Positions 1 to 6,561 of a DNA stretch of 6,647 bases are shown piece after piece. The notes below the pieces were generated by a model. The model was not told the DNA's origin. It saw only the letters and a list, made by a program, of their open reading frames with translations, and searched no databases. The DNA is from Bacteroidota bacterium (GTDB taxonomy: Bacteria > Bacteroidota > Bacteroidia > Sphingobacteriales > Sphingobacteriaceae). The position numbers were made by a program, and so were the translations under genes. The first letter of the stretch is position 1. The number at the start of each line of letters is the position of its first letter. The DNA lies in NCBI GenBank assembly GCA_025355225.1, contig JANYAB010000456.1:1-6647 (forward strand), read 5' to 3'.

Positions 1-33
1 TGCTGTTATGCGTTAAAGAAATAACCAGTATTC

Positions 34-120
34 TTAATTAACGATCCTGCCGCTCAAATCCACTGTTTTTGAAAAAGGGTTAAGGTATCTATTGACCAAT
101 ACCGCAAATTCCAGGCAAGT
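34..120 (-). pseudogene. 3'-end remnant of an FAD oxidoreductase paralogue
   Basis: Read on the minus strand, these 87 bases translate to 28 residues and a TAA stop. They align without gaps to the last 28 codons of the oxidoreductase at 2985-4811; the core NRYLNPFSKTVDLSGRIVN matches NKYLNPFSKTLDLSGRVVN there. I count about 71 of 87 identical bases and 23 of 28 identical residues. Four of the five replacements are conservative (V/L, R/K, V/L, I/V) and the other base changes are silent, so the copy seems to have diverged as part of a working gene before it was cut down. Similarity ends at about position 120, next to the present stop codon of the regulator, which is in the same frame. No start or catalytic portion remains. 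It is read here as a decayed gene end, not a gene. Confidence 0.8.
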
Positions 121-957
121 TTAAGGCTTTCCCGCTGGAACAAATATTATTTTACAGCAGTCCGGTCTTCTTGCATAAGTTACAACGGCCGTTGTATCAA
201 TACAATCGGTTTTGTTAATCAGGTTACGGCGGTGCGTATCTACGGTGTGCGGACTAATGAATAAATTGCTTGCTATCTCCTTTGTAGTCAAACCCTGCCC
301 TAATAGTTTCAATACATTGTTTTCCTGGTCAGAAAACGGCTTTATTGGTTCCAAACATTTTTCATCAAAATTATAACGGTATATTTCAATCTGTTTATCA
401 GAAACAATAGTCATATTAAATGCATTCGGTTTTTTTATATGAGAAATATCAGATATAAAACATAGGGTAAGCATGGGCTGTCCTAAACTATTAACCTCCA
501 ATAAGTTGGTTTGTTGGAGAAAATGTATGTAAGTACCGTCCCGTATTTTATAAAGTGAATCTATGCTTATAATTAATTTATCAGCAGGTGTTACTTTATT
601 TTCGACAACATAATTGAAGGCTTTCTCATTCATCAAATAACCCGCATTCAAACAGTCCGGGTGTACATTTGACATGGAAAACGCCATACCATCTTCTGCC
701 GTATATAAGGCAGCATCATAACCCAATAATTTTGATTTATCGGTAATGTACAAAAAACGGTTAGGGGTAACCGTGCTAAATAAAAATACAGCAACATTGT
801 TCCGCGCAGACAGGTCATCAAATAATACCGCTTGTTGTATCCATTTAGTCTCTCCGTCCACCTCAATACTTGTTGCGGTTTTAAATTTATTCCAATATGC
901 TGCAATATCTTTTATGGGCTGGTAAAATCGAACGGCGGCTAAACTTTTTCTTTTCAT
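121..957 (-). CDS. PAS-like sensor with LuxR-type HTH DNA-binding domain (transcription regulator), 3' end probably frameshifted
   Basis: A cytoplasmic one-component regulator of 278 residues. Residues about 55-175 look like a PAS-type sensor fold (FLYITDKSKLLGY early, then a strand pair ending LTLCFISDISHIKK); the ligand is unknown. Residues about 207-265 are a LuxR/GerE HTH: FSDQENNVLKLLGQGLTTKE, then IASNLFISPHTVDTHRRNLI as the recognition helix region, then KTDCIDTTAVVTYA. There is no receiver domain and no acyl-homoserine-lactone-binding domain, so it is neither a classical response regulator nor a quorum sensor. Bacteroidota proteins of this layout usually end shortly after 'TYAR.TGLL'. 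Here the last residues, RPDCCKIIFVPAGKP, are unlike that; in the neighbouring frame the DNA reads T-G-L-L-stop with the stop at 152-154, so one base seems to have been lost near 167-171. The HTH is intact and the protein may still bind DNA. It diverges from the lipoprotein at 1274, a possible target. Confidence 0.85.
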   Translation of the reverse strand: MKRKSLAAVRFYQPIKDIAAYWNKFKTATSIEVDGETKWIQQAVLFDDLSARNNVAVFLFSTVTPNRFLYITDKSKLLGYDAALYTAEDGMAFSMSNVHPDCLNAGYLMNEKAFNYVVENKVTPADKLIISIDSLYKIRDGTYIHFLQQTNLLEVNSLGQPMLTLCFISDISHIKKPNAFNMTIVSDKQIEIYRYNFDEKCLEPIKPFSDQENNVLKLLGQGLTTKEIASNLFISPHTVDTHRRNLINKTDCIDTTAVVTYARRPDCCKIIFVPAGKP

Positions 958-1273
958 AACATCCGAATAATAAGACCTTAGGTAAAGTATATAAACGCTC
1001 TCAAAATCAACTAAATATACTCAAATTAAGTATTGCAAAGGCCATTGTACGAAAATATTTTTACAGTATTAAATATTGTGAGATATTTTTTGAAGAGGTT
1101 GACTTAAGATATCAGAATATTACAGTTCATCACAATTCCCTTTACAACCAGGCCTAAAATATCCTGACGGTCTATTTTAATCTGTTTAGGTAGTTAAAGA
1201 ATCGTTTAGCATATATATCTGCAACATTTTATACAATCAAAAAATAAAAATAATTCACTTAAATCTTAAAAAA
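958..1273. promoter_or_regulatory. AT-rich divergent intergenic region
   Basis: This 316-base gap separates the start codons of the regulator (minus) and the lipoprotein (plus), so it should hold both promoters. I could not find a clean match to the Bacteroidota -7 (TAnnTTTG) and -33 (TTTG) pair on either strand. Two weak inverted repeats are visible: AGTATAT (986-992) with ATATACT (1015-1021), 22 bases apart and close to the regulator's start, and CCTAAA (1153-1158) with TTTAGG (1185-1190), with AAAATA and TATTTT nested inside, upstream of the lipoprotein. In DNA this rich in A and T both may be chance. The lipoprotein leader is almost pure A/T with no Shine-Dalgarno sequence, which is normal for the phylum. 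Confidence 0.4.
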
Positions 1274-2368
1274 ATGAAAACAAAAATCAGTGTCCTTGTC
1301 ATCGCAATTTGCGTAGCGCAATTGCTTCAAAGCTGTAAAGAAAATTCGCTGTCTCCTCAGACCGTAAATGTAAAATCCTTTATATCTAAAGTATCCGGGA
1401 CCATTCAGAGTTCGGATCCGAATTTTTTCCCCGGCTTGCTAAATAATGCCTATACTTACACATGGACCAACGGCGTCGGAAATTTCGGTCCCAATAACGG
1501 AACCTTTCAATCGGTTTATTCTTACGCCGCAAATACGAATGTTTCACAGGTCTTATTTCTTAATAACGGGCACTACGACTTTACCTATAACGGATCTCAA
1601 CCTGATAAAGTGATCGACAATTCTTTTCCAGGCAGAGATTTTGGCTATTGGCAATTTTATCTCAACCCTGCCCACCAGGTCAACAAAATAGGACTCGCGT
1701 TTAGCGCAGCTGCATTGCCAACCTCATTTGAATTTTACAGTTATAACGCCAGCGGACAATTGAGCAGTTTTATTTATGGGAAAGCTATTGATACCCCTCG
1801 TATGAGAGTGCTGTATCAATATGACCCAATAGATAATCTGTCGGAGTTTGACATATACCTTCCTCAAGGTTCACCCCTCTTACCTGCAGGGATGGCGTCC
1901 TCGGCTCAGGTTAATAGCGTAGATATTAAAAATACCTTTGTACCAGGCAGAATGATAGCTATGAATAAAAAATTAAAAATAAATAATCAGCCCACCCCAG
2001 AAGTTAGTACTGTTTCAGGAAACCCGGAAACTATTAAATACGTTTTATATTTAACCGCAAAAGTTACTTCTGACGGGAATCCTAACCCTTTTACACAGCA
2101 AGGGAATATTTTCTTTTATCAAACAAACAGACTGTCCAGTTTTTACGATCCTAATCCATTTTATATTTCATTGATGAAATCGAACCCGGTCAAAATTGAA
2201 TACACTCTTCCTGTTTATGGAGATACTACTCCATCAGCAGTTCAAACATTTACTTATACTTATAACAGTAAGGGCTATCCTGTTACCATACATCAGCAGC
2301 TAAGCGACGACCTTCATGATTTTACAGGGAGTTGCACAGAAGACACTAATATAGAGTATCATAAATAA
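1274..2368 (+). CDS. Hypothetical secreted lipoprotein, beta-rich with YD-like repeats
   Basis: The 364-residue product starts with a lipoprotein signal: MKTK, a hydrophobic core ISVLVIAICVAQL, and the lipobox L18-Q19-S20-C21, so C21 should be lipidated. The next residues are KENS, a lysine followed by an acidic residue, which resembles Bacteroidota signals for export to the outer surface; surface exposure is therefore plausible but inferred. The rest is rich in Tyr, Asn, Ser and Phe and looks like beta strands. Repeating Y-N/D-x-x-G/D-x-L/Y units occur at about 157-169 (YNASGQLSSFIYG), 181-195 and 328-340 (YTYNSKGYPVTIH), reminiscent of YD/RHS-type or DUF4595-like Bacteroidota lipoproteins. 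I do not recognise a defined family or an enzyme motif. The gene looks clearly poorer in G+C than the genes right of 2985. It stands alone, divergent from the regulator, with 616 bases lacking an intact gene after it. Confidence 0.8.
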   Translation: MKTKISVLVIAICVAQLLQSCKENSLSPQTVNVKSFISKVSGTIQSSDPNFFPGLLNNAYTYTWTNGVGNFGPNNGTFQSVYSYAANTNVSQVLFLNNGHYDFTYNGSQPDKVIDNSFPGRDFGYWQFYLNPAHQVNKIGLAFSAAALPTSFEFYSYNASGQLSSFIYGKAIDTPRMRVLYQYDPIDNLSEFDIYLPQGSPLLPAGMASSAQVNSVDIKNTFVPGRMIAMNKKLKINNQPTPEVSTVSGNPETIKYVLYLTAKVTSDGNPNPFTQQGNIFFYQTNRLSSFYDPNPFYISLMKSNPVKIEYTLPVYGDTTPSAVQTFTYTYNSKGYPVTIHQQLSDDLHDFTGSCTEDTNIEYHK

Positions 2369-2402
2369 TTAATGAGGTTGAATTCTATAATAAATTGGGG
2401 AG

Positions 2403-2453
2403 CTAATTCACTAATCTCCCGCTCAGATCCACCGTTTTTGAAAAGGATTAAGG
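2403..2453 (-). pseudogene. Second, more decayed 3'-end remnant of the FAD oxidoreductase
   Basis: On the minus strand this reads backwards from a TAG stop (2403-2405) as SLDVTKSF followed by a frame break, matching TLDLSG and NPFSKT of the oxidoreductase end at 2985-3036. About 44 of 52 positions agree, with one base missing in the A/G run at 2441-2446, which destroys the frame. The match stops after about 51 bases, at the AAGG of the codons for Tyr-Leu-Asn. It has the same orientation as the copy at 34-120 and the intact gene. It is too short and too broken to be coding. Confidence 0.7.
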
Positions 2454-2485
2454 CCACCCTGTCTTATTCCTAACTACACTATATA

Positions 2486-2595
2486 AACGTGTTTAGCGAT
2501 TGAGTTTAAAATAAATCAAAAACCATGTCATTTCGATTACGATGACATAGTTTTTTAGTTAAAATGAGCGTTAAACGGCACTCGCTAAACACGTT
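2486..2595. repeat. Three-tier nested palindrome, possible MITE-like element or bidirectional terminator
   Basis: The outer arms are perfect over 14 bases: AACGTGTTTAGCGA (2486-2499) and its complement TCGCTAAACACGTT (2582-2595). A middle tier pairs GTTTAA (2504-2509) with TTAAAC (2571-2576). The inner hairpin pairs AAAAAC-C-ATGTCAT (2518-2531) with ATGACAT-A-GTTTTT (2542-2555), with one C/A mismatch and a 10-base loop. The inner hairpin has T runs on its 3' side on both strands and could end transcription in either direction. The outer arms are more than a terminator needs, and suggest a miniature inverted-repeat element; the flanks ATA/ATA are too short to count as a target duplication. No ORF lies within. 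Confidence 0.6.
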
Positions 2596-2738
2596 ATACA
2601 ATTAAAAGGATATGGGACCAAAACATCATTATGCAATCGGCCAATGACTAAAATGGAACCCACAGGGTTAAGTGCAATATACGATAGTAGCTTTTACCAT
2701 TTACCAAAGTAACGTTATGATAATAAACGAATGCTGCT

Positions 2739-2890
2739 ATGAACAGAAATTACAAATATCGAGTCATGGGGGTATATACCAGCACGTTTATACTTGTTTT
2801 TATCCTTGCTTTCTTGTTTTGGCTAATCCTGGTTATTCCTTTGAGATAAAAGATTCTATAACTGCTTTAGGCAAAGATTTCTGGGTATAA
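2739..2890 (+). pseudogene. Broken 5' fragment of a secreted 'GKDFWV' protein gene
   Basis: An ATG at 2739 opens a 36-codon frame ending at 2849, MNRNYKYRVMGVYTSTFILV and then FILAFLFWLILVIPLR, with basic residues followed by a long hydrophobic run, as in a signal peptide. Shifting one frame near 2820-2830 continues as ANPGYSFEIKDSITALGKDFWV and then stops at 2888-2890. Many exported Bacteroidota proteins (IgGFc-binding-like and gliding-associated surface proteins) have a signal peptide followed soon by 'G-K/T-D/E-FWV'. The simplest reading is the front end of such a gene, with one frameshift and the body lost. A longer open frame from 2672 covers the same stretch but lacks a sensible N-terminus. 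The family assignment is inference. Confidence 0.4.
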
Positions 2891-2965
2891 TAACCAGAAT
2901 GCTTATTCATGATTGCACGGATATTCTTTATAGCATAGCGAATGCCGTTTTCCTACAAATCTTAG

Positions 2966-2991
2966 TTAAAAAGAATTAAGAACCTTAATTC
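2966..2991 (-). terminator. Hairpin with T-run at the end of the FAD oxidoreductase gene
   Basis: GAATTAAG (2973-2980), loop AAC (2981-2983) and CTTAATTC (2984-2991) form a perfect 8-base stem. Read on the minus strand, the direction of the oxidoreductase, the stem is followed at once by a run of five T (2972-2968). The stem overlaps the TAA stop codon (2985-2987). It is weak in G+C, so termination may be partial. The equivalent place behind the remnant at 34-120 does not keep this stem. Confidence 0.5.
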
Positions 2992-4811
2992 ACCACCCTC
3001 CCGCTCAAATCCAGCGTTTTTGAAAAAGGGTTAAGGTATTTGTTAACCAGCAACGCAAATTCCAAACGTGTAACCGGGCGGTTCAGGTCAAAATCGCCGG
3101 TTAATTTGAACTGGGTTTTCCAGGCTTTTTGCAGGGCTATTTGCAATGTTTTGGGGTCGGTTAGGGTATAGTCGCTGATAAGTGACACGAGGTTGCCCAG
3201 GGTAAATTTATCGCCTGGTTTCTCTTTATTGAACCATAAGAAAGCACGGGTATAAATCTCTGTTAAAACTGGTTTTATTTCTTCGGTGCTAACTAAATCA
3301 TTCGGTTCGAAATGTATCTCTACCCTATTGCCGTTTGTTTTTTGAATGCCCCTTAGTAAACCTGTGGCGCCAACTTGCTGGATCGCCCTGAAATGAGGGT
3401 CTTTTTGGGGGATATCGATGAAAGGGAGCAAATAGCCTTTATAATCAAGCAACTCACCCTGTATTATCCTCACATTCAAATGTTTGGTGGTAGTTTTAAA
3501 AAAGGCACAATAAGCAGCTATGGTTCCAACACCTTGTCCCAGGGTCATTTGTACTGATGGGTACATGGTGCTGGCATTTACCAGGTGAGAAACTGAGATA
3601 GCTTTTTCTGTTACCAGCAGGTTATCAAGATCTTTTACAACCACAGCTCCCAATGGAATGGAATACGCTGGAAAAGGGGGATAAGTAACCTTTGGTGCAT
3701 CCGGTTCACTGTAATGCTGGCCTGGCATAGCATCGCCTACGCCAATTGAAGTGCGATAAAGTTTCGATTCCCGGTCGTAGGGCGTATAGATATCGCCTAA
3801 AGCCATGCGAACTGCACCTTTTGCCCGCCTGTATTCGCGGATATAAGGTAGATATGGAAGATGGTCGGGTGTTGCAAACTGATCATCGATACCCAGGTTT
3901 TTATAGCCTGATACGGTTTGCAGGTAATAGATTAAACCCAAAGTATGCAGCCTGGCTTTTTTATAAAGTTCGTTTCGGTTCTCCGGACTTAGCTGCTCTA
4001 CGGTAACAGGATACTGATTGCCGCATTCGGCCCATTTTATCATGTACTTATCATTAGGTATGCGGCCATCGTTTAGCATTTGCTTTATATTTTTTGCTTT
4101 CAGGCAGGCATACAAGGCAGGGTCATACCCTTCGGGTTTGGCTATGGTTTTATCTGCCCCGCGACCGAAATCCTTGAGTATAGCAATCCACGTAATATCC
4201 TCTATTTCCGGTGATGCTTTTTCTGGTGCCCAGGATTCTCCGGAATCCTGCCTGCTTTCAAACCCAATGGAAAATTGCGCACCTGCTTTTGCCGCCACAT
4301 CACCTGTTTCGGTAGCATCAACTACTACTTTTGTCTTAATAGTGACTGTTTCGCCATTTACAGTGATTGCCACTTCCCAGCCTGTGCCATCCTTTTTAAT
4401 GCTTGTCCATGGGGTATTTAGCTTAATGGTAAGGTTTTTTACACTATCTGTGATCTTCTTTAATATTTCTGCCCCTGTATAAGGCTCAAACCGAAGCACA
4501 GCATTATAGGCGGTGTCATAGCCGAGGCGGGGCCTGTAATAGTCTGTAACTTTTCTGCGGAACTCTCCCCATATTCCAGAGGGCAGATTACGATTGGCAT
4601 CCAGCACACACATGCCGCCCATTGTCATGCTCCCGCCAAGCCAGGGCCCTGGTTCAATAAGCATGGTTTTTATTTTGCTGCGGGCGCATTGTATTGCCGC
4701 CGCTACTCCACTTGCACCACCACCTATTACCAGCACATCGGTTTTAATAGTTTCGGCATTGGCAAAAGAAAAAGCAAAGAATAACAGGGGTATTAGCAGT
4801 CTTTTTATCAT
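2985..4811 (-). CDS. Exported FAD-dependent oxidoreductase with SLH-like C-terminal region
   Basis: A 608-residue protein with a signal peptide (MIKRLLIPLLFFAFSFANA, likely cut after A19), so it acts in the periplasm or outside. Residues 23-53 are a Rossmann FAD site: TDVLVIGGGASGVAAAIQCA with GxGxxG at 30-35, ending in the acidic residue of LIEP. GGSMTMGG (59-66), VVVDATETGDVAAKAGA (162-178), PYIREYRR (322-329) and the late segment PSVQMTLGQGVGTIAA (418-433) fit the FAD_oxidored family (PF12831-type), common near polysaccharide-use genes in Bacteroidota. The substrate is unknown. From about 467 the chain resembles S-layer-homology motifs: IPQKDPHFRAIQQVGATGLL then RG (467-488) and FDLNRPVTRLEFALLVNKYL (574-593). 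This tail may anchor the enzyme or help it fold. The ATG at 4811 gives the signal peptide directly and no earlier start is needed. The gene is transcribed away from 4990, with no operon partner in view; fragments of its 3' end recur at 34-120 and 2403-2453. Confidence 0.88.
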   Translation of the reverse strand: MIKRLLIPLLFFAFSFANAETIKTDVLVIGGGASGVAAAIQCARSKIKTMLIEPGPWLGGSMTMGGMCVLDANRNLPSGIWGEFRRKVTDYYRPRLGYDTAYNAVLRFEPYTGAEILKKITDSVKNLTIKLNTPWTSIKKDGTGWEVAITVNGETVTIKTKVVVDATETGDVAAKAGAQFSIGFESRQDSGESWAPEKASPEIEDITWIAILKDFGRGADKTIAKPEGYDPALYACLKAKNIKQMLNDGRIPNDKYMIKWAECGNQYPVTVEQLSPENRNELYKKARLHTLGLIYYLQTVSGYKNLGIDDQFATPDHLPYLPYIREYRRAKGAVRMALGDIYTPYDRESKLYRTSIGVGDAMPGQHYSEPDAPKVTYPPFPAYSIPLGAVVVKDLDNLLVTEKAISVSHLVNASTMYPSVQMTLGQGVGTIAAYCAFFKTTTKHLNVRIIQGELLDYKGYLLPFIDIPQKDPHFRAIQQVGATGLLRGIQKTNGNRVEIHFEPNDLVSTEEIKPVLTEIYTRAFLWFNKEKPGDKFTLGNLVSLISDYTLTDPKTLQIALQKAWKTQFKLTGDFDLNRPVTRLEFALLVNKYLNPFSKTLDLSGRVVN

Positions 4812-4989
4812 GGGTTAAATAAATAGGTGTAAAACGCTAAATTAGTTTAAACCTTGTCCGTCGCGAAAATAATAAGCCGGGTGATATTACTATTTTTACA
4901 TTTAGTGGCGTAATTTATTGACAACGCAAGGTAAAATATTTATAATTGAATAATTTGCCGCATCAACCAATTATTTAATACTTAAAGCT

Positions 4990-5514
4990 ATGACAGACGA
5001 AGAATTACGGTATCCAACCGGAAAGTTCAAGGCCCCGGTATCCTATACCCAAAATGCCATCAACAACTGGATAACTGACATAAAAACATTGCCCGGTAAA
5101 TTGCGCAACGTTGTGATCGGGTTGAACGAGAAACAATTGGATACGCAATACCGTACCGGTGGGTGGACCATCAGGCAGGTAATACACCACCTTGCCGACA
5201 GCCACATGAATTCCATCATCCGTTTTAAGCTGGCGCTTACAGAAGATAATCCAACCATAAAACCATACGAAGAAGCCGACTGGGCGCTACTACCTGATTA
5301 TCGCCTACCCGTGGAAGCATCGTTAAAAATGCTGGATGGCATTCATCAGCACCTGACGGCGCTTTTTGAAAGCTTTACTGAGGAGCAATGGAACCGCACT
5401 TTTGTGCACCCGGAATCGGGCGATAGCGTGCCCCTCAAACGCAACCTGGCCTTATATGCATGGCACGGAAAACACCATTTAGCGCATATTACGGAAACAA
5501 TAAAGAGGTTTTAG
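4990..5514 (+). CDS. bstA: DinB-superfamily metal-dependent protein, YfiT/BstA type (putative bacillithiol S-transferase)
   Basis: The 174-residue protein follows Bacillus subtilis YfiT (BstA) along its length: RYPTGKFKAP at the start, LDTQYRTGGWTIRQVIHHLA then DSHMNSIIRFKLALTE in the middle (50-84), IKPYEE, and LYAWHGKHHLAHITE at the end (155-169). The metal-site histidines are visible as H67, H159 and H163, with the same spacing as the YfiT metal ligands. Members are four-helix-bundle cytoplasmic proteins; BstA in Firmicutes moves bacillithiol onto electrophiles and toxins. Some Bacteroidota make bacillithiol, so the same role is plausible but not shown here; the genes for making the thiol are not in the window. 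Older databases call it a metal-dependent hydrolase. The start at 4990 aligns with the YfiT N-terminus. The 178-base gap to the divergent oxidoreductase must hold its promoter. Confidence 0.85.
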   Translation: MTDEELRYPTGKFKAPVSYTQNAINNWITDIKTLPGKLRNVVIGLNEKQLDTQYRTGGWTIRQVIHHLADSHMNSIIRFKLALTEDNPTIKPYEEADWALLPDYRLPVEASLKMLDGIHQHLTALFESFTEEQWNRTFVHPESGDSVPLKRNLALYAWHGKHHLAHITETIKRF

Positions 5515-5527
5515 CTTAGCGAACAGG

Positions 5528-5554
5528 CTTACGAAGTTTTAAAAACTTCGTAAG
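5528..5554. terminator. Perfect 27-base palindrome, likely terminator and repetitive intergenic element
   Basis: CTTACGAAGTTTT (5528-5540), a single A, then AAAACTTCGTAAG (5542-5554) pair perfectly; the real hairpin would have about 11 pairs and a small A/T loop. It starts 13 bases after the stop of the YfiT/BstA gene, so it is well placed to end that transcript. There is no downstream T-run outside the stem. Palindromes of nearly this form recur between genes in Sphingobacteriaceae and relatives as I recall them, so it may also be a dispersed repeat. Confidence 0.6.
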
Positions 5555-5649
5555 TCTAAAATCGCACATAGATCAACCTTTCACCTCCAACGGTACTATT
5601 ATTTTTATTCATTTATAATATTTATAACTTAGTCCGGTAAAACCAAATT

Positions 5650-6495
5650 ATGAAAAAGATATATTTCTATTTAGCTGCCATGCTAATAGCCTGTGCTTCG
5701 CAAAACAGCTACGCCCAATTGCTTAAGATTCCGCAGTTAAGCTCTACGCAAACCATTACACAGGAACTTGGCCTGGGTAATATCACATTAACCTATTCGC
5801 GCCCCAATGTAAAAGGACGTAAAATATTCGGGGCCATGGAGCCTTATGGGGTGGTATGGCGCACGGGAGCAAATGCTGCCACAGTTATTAAGTTCACCGA
5901 CGATGTAACCATCGAAGGCAATAAGGTGCCTGCCGGTGAATATGCTTTGTTTTCGATACCTGATCAAAACGACTGGACCATTATCCTGAATAAAACGGCT
6001 CATCAATGGGGCGCTTACACCTACAAGCAACCAGATGATCTTTTACGCTTTAAAGTAAAGACCGGCAAACCGGCCGAACCTACTGAAACGTTAACGATGC
6101 AATTTAATAATGTAGATCAGACCCAATGTGTACTTGAATTAAAGTGGGAGAATATCTCTTTTGCTTTTCATATCAGCACTGACGTAGATACCAAAGTAAT
6201 GGCCAATATCGCCGATGTAATGAACGCTGATAAAAGGCCTTATTTTCAGGCCGCGCTTTATTACTATGAAAATAATAAGGACCTGAAAAAGGCTTTGGAG
6301 TGGATAAGCGCAGCCGAAAAAAGCGAACCTAAGTCGCCTTTTTATAAGGTATGGAAAGCCCGCATACAATTAAAGATGGGCGACAAAGCAGCCGCGCTTT
6401 CAACCGCACAAGATGGCGTTAAGCTGGCCAGGGAACAAAATGATAAGGAATATGAGCGCCTCAACCAGGCAGTTGCAGACCAGGCAAAAAGCTGA
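5650..6495 (+). CDS. Exported DUF2911 domain protein with TPR-like C-terminus
   Basis: The product has 281 residues. The N-terminus MKKIYFYLAAMLIACASQNS then YAQ carries two possible signals: a signal peptidase I cut after A22 (SYA/Q), or a lipobox L12-I13-A14-C15 that would make it a lipoprotein. Residues about 28-178 form a DUF2911 domain: QELGLGNITLTYSRPNVKGR then KIFGAMEPYGVVWRTGANAA (38-77), the strand IKFTDDVTIEGNKVPAGEYA (80-99), LFSIPDQNDWTIILNK, HQWGAYTYK (118-126) and DDLLRFKVK. The domain is widespread in Bacteroidota and has no established function. Residues about 195-275 are helical and TPR-like: YFQAALYYYENNKDLKKALE (198-217), KSPFYKVWKARIQLKMGDKA (228-247) and AALSTAQDGVKLAREQ. 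This suggests protein contacts at the cell envelope. Length and order match complete family members and nothing is missing. It stands alone after the palindrome at 5528. Confidence 0.87.
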   Translation: MKKIYFYLAAMLIACASQNSYAQLLKIPQLSSTQTITQELGLGNITLTYSRPNVKGRKIFGAMEPYGVVWRTGANAATVIKFTDDVTIEGNKVPAGEYALFSIPDQNDWTIILNKTAHQWGAYTYKQPDDLLRFKVKTGKPAEPTETLTMQFNNVDQTQCVLELKWENISFAFHISTDVDTKVMANIADVMNADKRPYFQAALYYYENNKDLKKALEWISAAEKSEPKSPFYKVWKARIQLKMGDKAAALSTAQDGVKLAREQNDKEYERLNQAVADQAKS

Positions 6496-6517
6496 TTTTT
6501 TATTTCGGATGTGGGAT

Positions 6518-6535
6518 TCCCGATAGATATCGGGA
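6518..6535. repeat. Short palindrome downstream of the DUF2911 gene, flanked by 9-base direct repeats
   Basis: TCCCGATA (6518-6525), GA, TATCGGGA (6528-6535) are perfect 8-base arms, beginning 23 bases after the gene's stop codon. ATTTCGGAT occurs on each side, at 6502-6510 and 6538-6546. A T-run (6496-6501) lies before, not after, the stem, so on the minus strand nothing useful follows either. It may work as a terminator or mRNA-end stabiliser; the CCCGATA/TATCGGG form is a familiar intergenic palindrome in Bacteroidota. Confidence 0.5.
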
Positions 6536-6561
6536 CGATTTCGGATTTATTTTTCGGAACC

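Noticed and set aside
121..957. Regulator as an acyl-homoserine-lactone quorum-sensing receptor
   Set aside because: The N-terminus looks PAS-like and lacks the autoinducer-binding motifs; no synthase gene is nearby.
1040..1100. Repeated AATATT and ATATTTTT motifs upstream of the lipoprotein
   Set aside because: Simple A/T richness explains them; there is no regular spacing or stable stem.
2672..2890. 72-codon plus-strand open frame as a gene
   Set aside because: Its N-terminal half is not protein-like and the signal-like segment lies in the adjacent frame; the C-terminal part is better read as a gene relic.
21..2904. ATAACCAG plus partial similarity at 21-36 and 2889-2904 as a further repeat
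   Set aside because: Only about 13 of 16 bases agree in AT-rich DNA; this is within reach of chance.
4018..4482. 154-codon plus-strand open frame opposite the FAD oxidoreductase
   Set aside because: It is antisense to a well-supported conserved gene, and its composition is that of an antisense shadow.
4812..4989. Shared promoter or operator between the oxidoreductase and the YfiT/BstA gene
   Set aside because: TAATTTG near 4951 only partly fits the Bacteroidota -7 element and has no well-spaced partner; no clear palindrome.
4990..5514. YfiT/BstA-type gene as a DNA-damage gene because of the DinB superfamily name
   Set aside because: The superfamily name reflects the fold; residue matches are to YfiT/BstA, not to a DNA repair protein.
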